Assembly (NCBI GenBank): GCA_040830725.1
Contig: JBFOMG010000047.1
Coordinates: 1-64,000 of the forward strand
DNA: 64,000 bases
Origin: JAWKWH01 sp040830725
GTDB lineage: Bacteria; Pseudomonadota; Alphaproteobacteria; Rhizobiales; Rhizobiaceae
Direction: 5' to 3'
Shown here: piece by piece, positions 52,461 through 61,338 of the stretch
How the letters are laid out: each line of letters starts with the position of its first letter
How positions within the stretch are numbered: the stretch's first letter is position 1
Notes under the pieces: generated by a model
What the model was told of the DNA's origin: nothing
The model's input: the letters and a program-made list of their open reading frames with translations, nothing else
Database searches by the model: none
Translations under genes and position numbers: made by a program

Positions 52461-53179
52461 GCGGGGCAAGTGTAACCCTGACGGATGTCCGCTATTCAGT
52501 CGCGGAAAGCGGATTCGCATTTGATGTAGCTCTGCAGCCGGGAGAGACCGTCGCCGTCATGGGCCCGAGCGGAGCCGGAAAATCGACCCTGCTCAACCTG
52601 ATTGCGGGATTTGAGTTTCCAGCATCAGGGCGAATACTGATTGACGGTACGGATATGACCACAATGGCACCGGGAGCGCGCCCGGTCACGATGGTGTTTC
52701 AGGAGAATAATCTGTTCGCTCATCTCAATGTTGCCGCCAATATCGGGCTGGGCCGTTCGCCATCGCTTCATTTGAGCACCGATGACCGCCAGAAGATTCA
52801 ATATGCGCTTGAAAAGACCGGTCTTTCGGGAAAGCAGGATCGTCTGCCGTCAGAGCTTTCGGGTGGTGAACGGCAAAGGGTCGCCTTGGCCCGTGCGCTG
52901 GTACGTGACAGGCCGGTTCTGTTGCTCGACGAGCCCTTTGCATCGCTTGGTCCCGCGCTACGTCTAGAGATGCTGGAACTGGTGCGTTTGTTGCACGAAA
53001 CAAGCGGCATGACGGTGTTGATGGCCAGTCATCATCCAGGTGATGCAATGGCGTTCGCACAAAGACTGTTGTTCATTGAGGAAGGACGGATCTTGGCTGA
53101 TGGCGCCACCGGCGATTTGCTTGGCGGTGAGCAGCCACTGGAAATTGCCAATTATCTCGGTAATCGGGCGCCGGAATAA
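52457..53179 (+). CDS. thiQ: Thiamine ABC transporter ATP-binding protein
   Basis: A 240-residue ABC ATPase: Walker A GPSGAGKSTLLNL, Q-loop VTMVFQENNLFAHL, signature LSGGERQRVALARALV, Walker B VLLLDEPFASLGP, switch MASHHPGDA. Overlaps the thiP stop by 4 nt. Together with ThiB and ThiP it imports thiamine or its phosphates under riboswitch control. Confidence 0.95.
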   Translation: MSGASVTLTDVRYSVAESGFAFDVALQPGETVAVMGPSGAGKSTLLNLIAGFEFPASGRILIDGTDMTTMAPGARPVTMVFQENNLFAHLNVAANIGLGRSPSLHLSTDDRQKIQYALEKTGLSGKQDRLPSELSGGERQRVALARALVRDRPVLLLDEPFASLGPALRLEMLELVRLLHETSGMTVLMASHHPGDAMAFAQRLLFIEEGRILADGATGDLLGGEQPLEIANYLGNRAPE

Positions 53180-53255
53180 AGTTCGCATGCCCGGATACCG
53201 TCACAATTGTCTGGCAATGCAGATGCTATTCGCATTGGCCAATCCCGTGTATTAA

Positions 53256-54803
53256 ATGATTCGGAGCGGCCAAATCGGCAAGAAGACGCTTATGGGGATT
53301 TTTCGGGGTGCAAATCCGGCGCTATTGGCCGGAAGCAAACCGGTCGCGAAACGCGCGCGCCCGGCAGTGGTTTTTGCTGCCCTGTTGCTAGCCGGCTGCC
53401 AGTTGACCAATGGTGTGATTAGCGAACAGGCTTTTCAGCCATCGCGAAATCCGGTCACAATCGAAACGGTTGAAAGAAACGATCGATTGGCGGCAATTGC
53501 GCGCGCGCAGCATCCCCGCATTCTGGCGACCTATGGCGGAGAATATGCCAATCCCAAGCTTGAGCGCATGGTGGCCAAGATTGTCGGCGAACTGACCAGC
53601 GTTTCAGCCAATCCGACCCAGACCTATCGTATCACGATCCTCAATTCGCCGAATGTGAACGCCTTTGCGTTGCCGGGCGGGTATCTCTACGTCACCCGCG
53701 GATTGCTTGCCCTTGCCAATGATTCAGCCGAGTTGGCTGCCGTGATTTCTCATGAAATGGGTCATGTTACCGCAAATCACGGCATAGAGCGTCAGCGCAA
53801 GGAAGCCGAAGAACAGTTGGCAACGCGCGTGGTGTCTGACGTTCTCAGCAATGACCGGACTGCGCGCACAGCGCTGGTACGCGGTAAATTACGTTTGGCG
53901 CAGTTTTCCCGAAACCAGGAACTTGAGGCCGACATAATCGGCATCAAGGTCACTGGAAAAGCGGGATTTGACCCCTATGCTGCACCGAGATTTTTGAAAT
54001 CAATGGCATCGTACAGCGATTTCCGCGCCGTCAGCGGTGCCACCGACGCCAGCCTGGATTTTCTGGCCAGCCATCCCTCGGCGCCGCGGCGCATCGATTT
54101 GGCGCTCCGACACGCAAGGGAATTCGGTCCGCCGGGAGCAGGCCGACGGGACCGGAATGCGTTTTTGGCTGGCGTTGATGGAATGTTGTTCGGAGATTCA
54201 CCCGATGAAGGTTATGTCCGCGGGCGAACCTTTCTACATCCCGATCTTGGTGTCGTGTTCACGGTACCGCCCGGTTTTGTTATCGATAATTCAGCAGAGG
54301 CGGTAACCGCGGCCGGGCCAGGCGATATTGCCGTCCGTTTTGACGGTGTTGCGGTTTCGAAGCGTACCAAGACGGCAGATTACATTAAAAGCGGATGGGT
54401 CGTCGGTCTTGATGAAGCGAGTATTACACCAACGAAAATCAACGGGCTTGATGCGGCTACAGCCAGGGCACGGGCAGATGGCTGGAATTTCGATATTACC
54501 GCGATACGGGTTGACGACCAGATTTACCGGTTGCTGACGGCGGCGCCATTGTCGAGCACGCAGCTTGGCGAAGTCGCCAGAAAAGTTTCTTCGAGTTTCC
54601 GCAAAATGGGCGAATTGGAGCGGGAGAATCTGAAGCCGTTGAAAGTCAGGGTCGTGACTGTGAAACGTGGTGAGACAATCGGCGCCATTGCCGGGCGGAT
54701 GATCGGTACGGACCGCAAGCTTGCACTGTTCAGGTTGCTCAATGCGCTGCCGGTCGGCGCTTCCCTTTCGACCGGCGACAAGGTGAAAATTATCGCTGAA
54801 TAG
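53256..54803 (+). CDS. M48-family metalloprotease lipoprotein
   Basis: A 515-residue predicted lipoprotein: N-terminal hydrophobic stretch ending in the lipobox LLLAGC (Cys about 48), then an M48 peptidase domain with zinc motif AVISHEMGHVTANHG (about 165-179) and third ligand in NQELEADIIG. The C-terminal 200 residues include an unknown domain and end in a LysM-like module (VKRGETIGAIAGRMIG to LSTGDKVKIIAE). Resembles BepA/YfgC-type periplasmic quality-control proteases, but without TPR repeats. ATG 53256 or 53292 may be the start; neither has a strong ribosome site. Confidence 0.88.
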   Translation: MIRSGQIGKKTLMGIFRGANPALLAGSKPVAKRARPAVVFAALLLAGCQLTNGVISEQAFQPSRNPVTIETVERNDRLAAIARAQHPRILATYGGEYANPKLERMVAKIVGELTSVSANPTQTYRITILNSPNVNAFALPGGYLYVTRGLLALANDSAELAAVISHEMGHVTANHGIERQRKEAEEQLATRVVSDVLSNDRTARTALVRGKLRLAQFSRNQELEADIIGIKVTGKAGFDPYAAPRFLKSMASYSDFRAVSGATDASLDFLASHPSAPRRIDLALRHAREFGPPGAGRRDRNAFLAGVDGMLFGDSPDEGYVRGRTFLHPDLGVVFTVPPGFVIDNSAEAVTAAGPGDIAVRFDGVAVSKRTKTADYIKSGWVVGLDEASITPTKINGLDAATARARADGWNFDITAIRVDDQIYRLLTAAPLSSTQLGEVARKVSSSFRKMGELERENLKPLKVRVVTVKRGETIGAIAGRMIGTDRKLALFRLLNALPVGASLSTGDKVKIIAE

Positions 54804-54823
54804 AGCCGTTCACAGGATACTGA

Positions 54824-55915
54824 TCAAGGACGAACGGCCCTTTGCGAAATTCTTGTAAAATGCCCCATTTTCCTGCCCGGCCGCGGCTCTGCTTTGCCGT
54901 AGAGATGAACGACTGTTCCCGGCTCGGCGGAAAGCTCGGCAAGTCTGTCGACTTCGTTACCAATCAGATTCTGCATGACGCAGTTGGAGTGGCGGTTGGT
55001 CGTGCCTAGCGGCAATCCGGCAATGGCCCTGATATGTTGCTCGAACTGCGAGATGGCACATGCTGCCTCGGTCCAATGGCCTGAATTGTGAACGCGGGGG
55101 GCAAACTCGTTTGCGAGCAGCCCTTCATCCGGTGTCACAAAGAACTCCACACCGATGACGCCGACATAACCGAGTGCTTCCATAAGCATTTCTGTCTGGT
55201 CCAGAGCGAGTTTTGACGTATGCGGAGAGAGTTGTGCCGGCAGTGTTGAGGTGTGCAAGATACCGTCCCGGTGGACGTTTTCCGCCGGATCAAAGGCCGA
55301 GAACACTCCTTCTTCATTTCTGGCAGCAATGACAGAAATCTCGCGCTCAAAGTCAATGAATCCTTCCAAAATGAGCGGTACACCTCCCATTTCGTCAAAG
55401 ACGCCATCGGCCGCGTTGGAATTCGCATTCCGAAAAACTTTCTGGCCTTTACCGTCATATCCCAGGCGGCGCGTCTTGAGCACTCCACCGCCGCCGAACT
55501 CGGCCAGTGCGTCCCTTAACTGTGTGTCATTGCCAACTGATTGGAAAGGCGCGGTGTTCAGGCCGGCCTTGTTCAGGAATTCTTTCTCGACAAGCCGATC
55601 CTGTGCCACTTCCAGTGCCTTGGGCGGCGGACGGACCGCAAGGGAAACTGCAAGTCGTTGTGCAGCAGAAACGGGGACGTTCTCAAACTCGTAGGTGACG
55701 ACATCGCAGGCGGTAGTGAGCGCATCAAGCGCTTCTGAATCATCATAGGCAGCCACAATCTGCCGGTTCGCCACCTGAGCGGCAGGGCAATCAACTCCGG
55801 GCTCCAAAATGATTGTCCGGTAGGACAAACGCGCTGCGGCCATTGCCAGCATGCGGCCCAATTGCCCGCCGCCGATGATGCCGATGGTCGATCCTGCTGG
55901 AAGCGGCTTGCTCAT
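54824..55915 (-). CDS. purK: N5-carboxyaminoimidazole ribonucleotide synthase
   Basis: ATP-grasp enzyme that carboxylates AIR to N5-CAIR in purine synthesis. 363 residues with IGIIGGGQLGRMLAMAAARL at the N-terminus, KTRRLGYDGKGQKVF, LILEGFIDFEREISVIAARN, and EFAPRVHNSGHWTEAACAIS. Overlaps the purE stop by 4 nt (ATGA). Convergent with the M48 gene; GCCGTTC/GAACGGC (54805-54838) could form a weak long-loop terminator. Confidence 0.96.
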   Translation of the reverse strand: MSKPLPAGSTIGIIGGGQLGRMLAMAAARLSYRTIILEPGVDCPAAQVANRQIVAAYDDSEALDALTTACDVVTYEFENVPVSAAQRLAVSLAVRPPPKALEVAQDRLVEKEFLNKAGLNTAPFQSVGNDTQLRDALAEFGGGGVLKTRRLGYDGKGQKVFRNANSNAADGVFDEMGGVPLILEGFIDFEREISVIAARNEEGVFSAFDPAENVHRDGILHTSTLPAQLSPHTSKLALDQTEMLMEALGYVGVIGVEFFVTPDEGLLANEFAPRVHNSGHWTEAACAISQFEQHIRAIAGLPLGTTNRHSNCVMQNLIGNEVDRLAELSAEPGTVVHLYGKAEPRPGRKMGHFTRISQRAVRP

Positions 55916-56397
55916 GTCTCGTCGACAGGAAAGTCCGCGACGGAGGCGGTCAAGGTTTTACGGTAGCTGTCGAGGCGGTCTGCAACACCCGCGTCAGAAA
56001 GTGCCAGAACCGCCGCGGCCAGCAGAGCGGCATTGACAGCGCCCGCCTTGCCGATGGCCAAAGTGCCGACAGGTATGCCGGCGGGCATTTGCACAATGGA
56101 CAAAAGCGAATCCTGGCCCGAAAGAGCCTTGGTTTCGGCCGGAACACCGAAAACAGGGAGCGGTGTCATAGCGGCCGTCATGCCCGGCAAATGCGCGGCA
56201 CCACCTGCACTGGCGATTATCACCTTGAATCCAGTCTGTTTGGCGTTGCGGGCAAATTCATAAAGCCGGTCAGGCGTGCGATGGGCCGAGATAATGCGTG
56301 CTTCATGGGAGATGCCCAGTTGGTTGAGTGTCTCTGCGGCATTTCGCATATTGGGCCAGTCAGATTGACTGCCCATAATGATCGCGACATCGGCCAT
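55912..56397 (-). CDS. purE: N5-CAIR mutase
   Basis: Rearranges N5-CAIR to CAIR, the step after PurK. 161 residues with IIMGSQSDWPNMRNAAETLN, the class I motif HRTPDRL, SAGGAAHLPGMTAAMTPLPV and GIPVGTLAIGKAGAVNAALL. First gene of purEK. Confidence 0.97.
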   Translation of the reverse strand: MADVAIIMGSQSDWPNMRNAAETLNQLGISHEARIISAHRTPDRLYEFARNAKQTGFKVIIASAGGAAHLPGMTAAMTPLPVFGVPAETKALSGQDSLLSIVQMPAGIPVGTLAIGKAGAVNAALLAAAVLALSDAGVADRLDSYRKTLTASVADFPVDET

Positions 56398-56431
56398 CAG
56401 CCAATTCCCCCGGATTTGATGTTCTGTCGTT

Positions 56432-56635
56432 TCAGGCGATAATATCGGGAATAATGCGGTCTTCGACGGCCTGCAACCTGTCTTTCAACGCCAGTTTTTT
56501 CTTCTTCAGTCTCTGGATCTGCAATGGATCGCAACCGGTTTTGATCATGGCCCCGATTGCAGCGTCGAGGTCATTGTGTTCCTGTTTGAGACGGGCAAAC
56601 TCAAGGCGGATTTCGGCCTGTTCTTGTTCCGACAT
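56432..56635 (-). CDS. DUF465 (YdcH-like) small protein
   Basis: A 67-residue helical hairpin protein (IRLEFARLKQEHNDLDAAIG, LQIQRLKKKKLALKDRLQAV). The LKxxKLxLKD core is the DUF465 mark. 34 bp upstream of purE on the same strand. Function unknown. A second DUF465 gene lies 235 bp away in the opposite direction. Confidence 0.85.
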   Translation of the reverse strand: MSEQEQAEIRLEFARLKQEHNDLDAAIGAMIKTGCDPLQIQRLKKKKLALKDRLQAVEDRIIPDIIA

Positions 56636-56870
56636 ATACGCAGTCTCGATCCGATTTCAGTGTTTGCAAGCCGTTAAGGACGATTGGCAGCCCCCCACCA
56701 ATCTTGGAACGATTTGCTTACCACAAATTGCACGTTTCGAAAATCCTGCCATTTGATATTCGACAAGTTCCCAATCTGATGGCACACTGTCATATGACTG
56801 TCGCGAATCACCCGCGGCGGGATTTGCGATGGTCGTTCGAGGAACCTTTTTCAGAAAGGGAGAATGGCCT

Positions 56871-57047
56871 ATGTCTCTTGCGACCCATATTGCAGAGCTT
56901 CAGAAGAAACACGGTGACATTGAAAAGCAGATCGACGAAGCGATGACCCATCCTTCTGTAGACACGCTTGAAATTGCCGAGTTGAAGCGTCGCAAATTGG
57001 CGATCAAGGACGAAATTGTGAGACTAGAGGAGCCGACAACACACTGA
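56871..57047 (+). CDS. DUF465 (YdcH-like) small protein, second copy
   Basis: A 58-residue helical hairpin protein: MSLATHIAELQKKHGDIEKQ, then LEIAELKRRKLAIKDEIVRL with the DUF465 core. GGGAG is 10 bp ahead of ATG 56871. Divergent from the first DUF465 gene. The 113-bp repeat copy 3 begins within its stop codon, and a strong hairpin follows at 57180. Confidence 0.87.
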   Translation: MSLATHIAELQKKHGDIEKQIDEAMTHPSVDTLEIAELKRRKLAIKDEIVRLEEPTTH

Positions 57048-57158
57048 GGCGTTTTGCGGTTTTTTTGAACCGCGACAACGCCTTTATGCGATTGGAAACA
57101 TAGAAGCATTGTTCGCTCTTTTGATACCGTTTGAGCGAAAAATGCCGTGATTGGCTTG
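57046..57158. repeat. 113-bp double-hairpin repeat, copy 3
   Basis: Same length and layout as the two copies near 48.6 and 48.8 kb. Hairpin 1 GGCGTT-TT-GCGGTT / AACCGC-GAC-AACGCC is nearly perfect; hairpin 2 pairs GCATTGTTCGCTC with GAGCGAAAAATGC. It starts within the DUF465 stop codon. The 25-bp terminal repeat of the 515-bp element is absent here, so the repeat also exists on its own. Confidence 0.78.
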
Positions 57159-57179
57159 CTCAGCGAATAATTCTCCTGA

Positions 57180-57200
57180 CCGGAGGCTGCCAGCCTCCGG
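57180..57200 (+). terminator. Perfect 9-bp hairpin downstream of the second DUF465 gene
   Basis: CCGGAGGCT, loop GCC, AGCCTCCGG; a run of six T starts about 10 nt later. It may end the DUF465 transcript, although the spacing to the T-run is longer than normal. Confidence 0.4.
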
Positions 57201-57294
57201 GCAAATTGGCTTTTTTCTTCATTTGCGAGACCTCAATCAAACTGGGTGGTCATGCCCAGTGCCGATCCATCTGCTCAATCGACCCTTCGTCAAA

Positions 57295-57322
57295 CAAAAA
57301 AGACCCGCCAATTTGGCGGGCC
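57295..57322 (-). terminator. Intrinsic terminator of acs
   Basis: On the minus strand CCCGCCA, loop AAT, TGGCGGG, then TCTTTTTT. It is about 25 bp beyond the acs stop. Confidence 0.88.
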
Positions 57323-57346
57323 TCCATTGGTGTTTCTGTTGATGAA

Positions 57347-59302
57347 TCAGCTCTTCTTGTTCTGGCGATTTTCGATCAGATCATCGACCACTGCCGGATC
57401 AGCCAGGGTTGAGGTATCACCGAGTGAGCCAAAATCGTCCTCGGCGATCTTGCGCAGAATGCGGCGCATGATTTTGCCCGACCGCGTCTTGGGCAATCCC
57501 GGAGCGAATTGGATCTTGTCGGGTGAGGCGATCGGTCCGATTTCCTTGCGGACATGCGTGACCAGCTCTTTCCTGAGCGCCTCTGTGGCTTTTTCGCCAG
57601 CCATCAGCGTGACATAGGCATAGATTCCCTGACCCTTGATATCGTGCGGGTAACCAACCACAGCCGACTCAGATACCTTGTCATGGGCAACCAGTGCTGA
57701 CTCGACTTCCGCGGTACCCATACGGTGACCGGAAACGTTGATCACGTCGTCCACCCGTCCGGTAATCCAGTAGTAGCCGTCCTTGTCACGGCGGCAGCCG
57801 TCGCCGGTGAAGTATTTGCCTTTGTAAGTGGAAAAATAGGTTTGCACGAAGCGCTCGTGATCGCCGTAAACCGTACGCATCTGGCCTGGCCAGGAATCGA
57901 CAATGCACAGATTACCGTCAGTAGCGCCTTCCAGCTCGTTGCCCTCATTATCTACAAGCTGCGGCTGTATTCCAAAGAATGGCCGTGTAGCCGATCCCGC
58001 CTTCAAGTCAGTGGCACCTGGCAGCGGAGTAATCATGATGCCGCCGGTCTCGGTTTGCCACCAGGTATCGACAATTGAGCACTTCTTTTCGCCGACAACA
58101 TTGTAGTACCACTCCCAGGCTTCGGGATTGATCGGTTCACCGACAGAGCCCAGCACTCGAAGCGACTTGCGCGATGTTGAAGTCACGTGCTCGTCACCGG
58201 CACCCATCAGCGCGCGAATTGCCGTGGGGGCGGTGTAGAAGATGTTGACCCGGTGTTTGTCGACCACATCCCAGAAGCGGCTGGCTGTCGGGTAATTAGG
58301 CACACCTTCGAACATCAGCGTGATGGCGCCATTGGCCAGCGGCCCGTAGACAATGTAGGAATGGCCGGTGACCCAGCCAACATCGGCCGTGCACCAGTAA
58401 ACATCGCCATCGTGATAGTCGAAGACATACTGATGGGTCATTGATGCCCAGACAAGATAGCCGCCAGTGGTGTGCAGCACACCCTTCGGTTTGCCGGTCG
58501 AGCCTGATGTGTAGAGAATGAAAAGCGGGTCCTCGGCTTTCATCTTTTCCGGCTTGCAGTCCGGTTTCGCCGTGGCCATTTCCTTATGATACCAAATATC
58601 GCGGCCTTCGGTCCAATCGATCTGTCCGCCGGTTCGCCGCAAGACCAGAACCTTGTCTACCTTTGCGCCATCTTTGGCGGCGATTTCGATCGCCTTGTCG
58701 GTGTTGGCTTTTAGCGGAATCAGGCGGCCGCCGCGGACACCTTCGTCAGCCGTGATGACAAAGGAGGAATCGCAGTCTTCTATGCGCCCGGCGAGCGCAT
58801 CCGGAGAGAAGCCGCCAAAGACAATGGAATGAACCGCTCCGATGCGGGCGCAGGCAAGCATCGCGTAGGCGGCTTCGGGTACCATCGGCATGTAGATGGT
58901 GACCCGGTCCCCCTTCTTGACGCCATTCGACTTCATCACGTTCGACAGGCGGCATACTTGCTCATAGAGTTCGTTATAGGTGATCTTCTTGTCGTCGTAG
59001 GGGTTATCGCCTTCCCAGATAATGGCGGTCTGGGTGCCGCGTTTCTTCAGGTGACGATCGATACAATTGTAGGCGATGTTGGTAACGCCATCTTCAAACC
59101 ATTTGATTGACACCTTGCCATCAAAAGAGGTGTTCTTGACCTTCTTGTAAGGCTTGAACCAGTCAATTCGCTTGCCATGCTTGGCCCAGAATTTCTCCGG
59201 ATTGTTGACCGATTGCTTGTACCACTTCAGATAGGTGTCATTGTCGATCAGGCCATGCTTCTTCCAAGCTGCCTTGACCTTGTGTTTCTTGACTTCAGAC
59301 AT
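57347..59302 (-). CDS. acs: Acetyl-CoA synthetase
   Basis: Activates acetate to acetyl-CoA through acetyl-AMP. 651 residues with the N-terminal WFKPYKKVKNTSFDGKVSIK, AMP-binding motif YTSGSTGKPKGVLHTTGGYL, WWQTETGGIMITPLPGAT, GDGCRRDKDGYYWITGRVDD and the acetylation-site motif PKTRSGKIMRRILRKIAEDD near the C-terminus. Start 59302 has GGAGGGAGAGG ahead. A single-gene unit with its own terminator. Cytosolic. Confidence 0.97.
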   Translation of the reverse strand: MSEVKKHKVKAAWKKHGLIDNDTYLKWYKQSVNNPEKFWAKHGKRIDWFKPYKKVKNTSFDGKVSIKWFEDGVTNIAYNCIDRHLKKRGTQTAIIWEGDNPYDDKKITYNELYEQVCRLSNVMKSNGVKKGDRVTIYMPMVPEAAYAMLACARIGAVHSIVFGGFSPDALAGRIEDCDSSFVITADEGVRGGRLIPLKANTDKAIEIAAKDGAKVDKVLVLRRTGGQIDWTEGRDIWYHKEMATAKPDCKPEKMKAEDPLFILYTSGSTGKPKGVLHTTGGYLVWASMTHQYVFDYHDGDVYWCTADVGWVTGHSYIVYGPLANGAITLMFEGVPNYPTASRFWDVVDKHRVNIFYTAPTAIRALMGAGDEHVTSTSRKSLRVLGSVGEPINPEAWEWYYNVVGEKKCSIVDTWWQTETGGIMITPLPGATDLKAGSATRPFFGIQPQLVDNEGNELEGATDGNLCIVDSWPGQMRTVYGDHERFVQTYFSTYKGKYFTGDGCRRDKDGYYWITGRVDDVINVSGHRMGTAEVESALVAHDKVSESAVVGYPHDIKGQGIYAYVTLMAGEKATEALRKELVTHVRKEIGPIASPDKIQFAPGLPKTRSGKIMRRILRKIAEDDFGSLGDTSTLADPAVVDDLIENRQNKKS

Positions 59303-59630
59303 TCGCGCCTCTCCCTCCGGACCTGAAAATGTTCGCTGCGAGCACAAAAGGTGCGTCCCGCTTCTGTCTCGAGCAACCCTAGTACCAATTTCGCGATAGC
59401 AACAATATTAGACAAATGGCGACCTGCGACAATCTCGCTTGCGCGGGACCGTTGCGGTGGAGATGCCACCGTCAGTGATCACCTGATTTGTAGAAAAATC
59501 GAACCGGTCGAATTATTTCAGGATGTTTCGGCAATATTATTAAGTATTATTGTTATCTGATACGTTTATTTATTGCTGAAGTCTCGTTACAATCAACAAT
59601 TGGGGCGTATCGAATTCATGGAGTATTCGC
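59303..59630. other. 328-bp intergenic region between acs and the DUF2235 gene
   Basis: Divergent promoter region. A CGGTGG/CCACCG hairpin lies at 59455-59471, and an AT-rich stretch (about 59515-59580) could hold the plus-strand promoter. No gene, repeat or named operator was recognised. Confidence 0.4.
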
Positions 59631-60707
59631 ATGGCGAATCGATGGGTCTTGATATTCTCCGACGGAACCGGGCAGCGCGGCGTCAGAGACGATACCAGCG
59701 GCAAAAATTCTAACGTTTTCCGGATGCTTGAAGCGGCTGAGGTTGCGGGGCACGAAACATTTTATGATGCGGGCCTTGGCGCACCGCGTGGCACCGGAGA
59801 GGATTGGTCAAGTTGGGGACACCGCCTGCTTTCCAAATCCACCGGACTTGGCATCTCGCGCAATATTGCCGAATGCTATGCGGCGATCATGCAAAAATGG
59901 GCGGACGGAAAGCCGGTCGGCCTGTTTGGATTTTCCCGCGGGGCTTATACGGTTCGCAGTGTCGGCGGCGTTTTGTCAGCCTGTGGCTTGCCGACCAGCG
60001 GGTTCTCGAAAGGCAACAGTTCGAGTGAGACCAGACAGCGTTATGACATTGCCCGTGAAGCGGTGAAAATATACCAGATCAAGCCTGCCGACCGAAAAGA
60101 GAAAGCTGACCAGTTCCGCACGAGATACGCTAGCGCCGATTTGATGCCGAAGGCGATTGGCGTGTTCGACACGGTCCGGGCGCTTGGCCTGCCGGGCGTT
60201 ATGGATGTGTTCAATCCGTTCAAGCACACCTTTCACGACAATTATCTCTCCAAGCGTGTTGACATCGGTTTGCAGGCCTACGCGATTGACGAGAACCGGA
60301 AGGTGTTCAAGCCGGAACCGTGGAGTGATGACAAGGAAGACGGTTCCCGGGTGCTGGAGCAGGTCTGGTTTCCCGGCGTTCATTCAGACATTGGCGGCGG
60401 ATATGCGGATGACCGGCAGCTAGCGGATTACGCCCTCGAATGGATGACACGGCGGCTAAAGCAGACGGGTGATCTGGACCTTTCCGGAGGAATTGTCGCC
60501 GGACCGGAAGCCATTCTCGGTACACAGCACGATGAGCGTACCGGTTTCGGCAAGTTCTGGATCAAGGGAACACGCGAGGATGTTCTCGACAAGGTTTCAA
60601 GAGATGACGATCCGCTATGTGACGATATCGAGCACCGGTTGACGTCGATCGGCAGATACCGGCCGAGGGCACTGAGAGGTCATCCCAGGGTGACAGGGAT
60701 TTGGTGA
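59631..60707 (+). CDS. DUF2235 alpha/beta-hydrolase-like protein
   Basis: A 358-residue protein of the DUF2235 (T6SS phospholipase-like) family: N-terminal VLIFSDGTGQRGVRDDTSGK, FYDAGLGAPRG, nucleophile motif GLFGFSRGAYTVRS (Ser about 102), acid in GVFDTVRALG, and the histidine in WFPGVHSDIGGGYADDRQLA. No signal peptide. Related proteins are Tle1 phospholipase effectors, but no type VI genes, VgrG or immunity gene are nearby, so it may be an ordinary intracellular lipase/esterase. GGAG lies about 10 bp before ATG. Convergent with the Crp/Fnr gene. Confidence 0.87.
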   Translation: MANRWVLIFSDGTGQRGVRDDTSGKNSNVFRMLEAAEVAGHETFYDAGLGAPRGTGEDWSSWGHRLLSKSTGLGISRNIAECYAAIMQKWADGKPVGLFGFSRGAYTVRSVGGVLSACGLPTSGFSKGNSSSETRQRYDIAREAVKIYQIKPADRKEKADQFRTRYASADLMPKAIGVFDTVRALGLPGVMDVFNPFKHTFHDNYLSKRVDIGLQAYAIDENRKVFKPEPWSDDKEDGSRVLEQVWFPGVHSDIGGGYADDRQLADYALEWMTRRLKQTGDLDLSGGIVAGPEAILGTQHDERTGFGKFWIKGTREDVLDKVSRDDDPLCDDIEHRLTSIGRYRPRALRGHPRVTGIW

Positions 60708-60730
60708 TCGGTTTCAGCCCGCTTGAGAGG

Positions 60731-61264
60731 TCAAGCCGCCCGTTCCACCCGCTTCTTGATACGGCTGAGACCGACCGGCGTTACACCGAGGTAGCGGGCG
60801 ATGTCGTTCTGAGTGACACGGTCAACGAGTCCCGGTGCTTTATCGATTAGCGTTTGATAACGCTCCTCAGCTGTCAGGCAAAGGAACTCGAATTCCCTGG
60901 TTTCCTTCTTCATTGCAAAGGCCAGAAGAAAATCGACCATGCTGTTCGCCAGGTTGAGGTCGTTGCGGCTGCGGGCATACAGAATATCATAGTCAATGCA
61001 GGTCAATTCGGCGGGCTCCAGGCAGACCAGACTGAAGCTGCAGCCACCATCGCCCATCATTCCCTTCAGGCTGCCAATCATGTCGCCGGGAAGGAGAAAT
61101 GATTTGATGTATTCCTTGCCGTCGTCGGAAAGGTAATAGGCTTTCAGAAGACCGTTTCTGATGAGATAGATTGACTTGTCTGTGTCCCCCTGATGAAAGA
61201 GGTGCTGCCCGCGTTGGCGGTCCATTGGTTGACCGTATTCAGCCAGAAGCTCATCGATTTTCAC
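60731..61264 (-). CDS. Crp/Fnr-family transcriptional regulator
   Basis: A 177-residue regulator: cyclic-nucleotide-binding-type sensory domain (HLFHQGDTDKSIYLIRNGLL, YIKSFLLPGDMIGSL), dimer helix and a compact C-terminal helix-turn-helix (DRVTQNDIARYLGVTPVGLS). It lacks an FNR iron-sulphur cysteine set and the full cAMP site, so its ligand is unknown; it is of the short type with a reduced DNA-binding part. Divergent from the SDR-VTT pair with 74 bp between starts and a likely regulator of it. Confidence 0.88.
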   Translation of the reverse strand: MKIDELLAEYGQPMDRQRGQHLFHQGDTDKSIYLIRNGLLKAYYLSDDGKEYIKSFLLPGDMIGSLKGMMGDGGCSFSLVCLEPAELTCIDYDILYARSRNDLNLANSMVDFLLAFAMKKETREFEFLCLTAEERYQTLIDKAPGLVDRVTQNDIARYLGVTPVGLSRIKKRVERAA

Positions 61265-61338
61265 GTTTTTAACCCGGGTTAATGCGCTATCGTGTCGTCG
61301 GGCCTAACACCCTGACATCAAATGTAGGGTGAGCCTTG

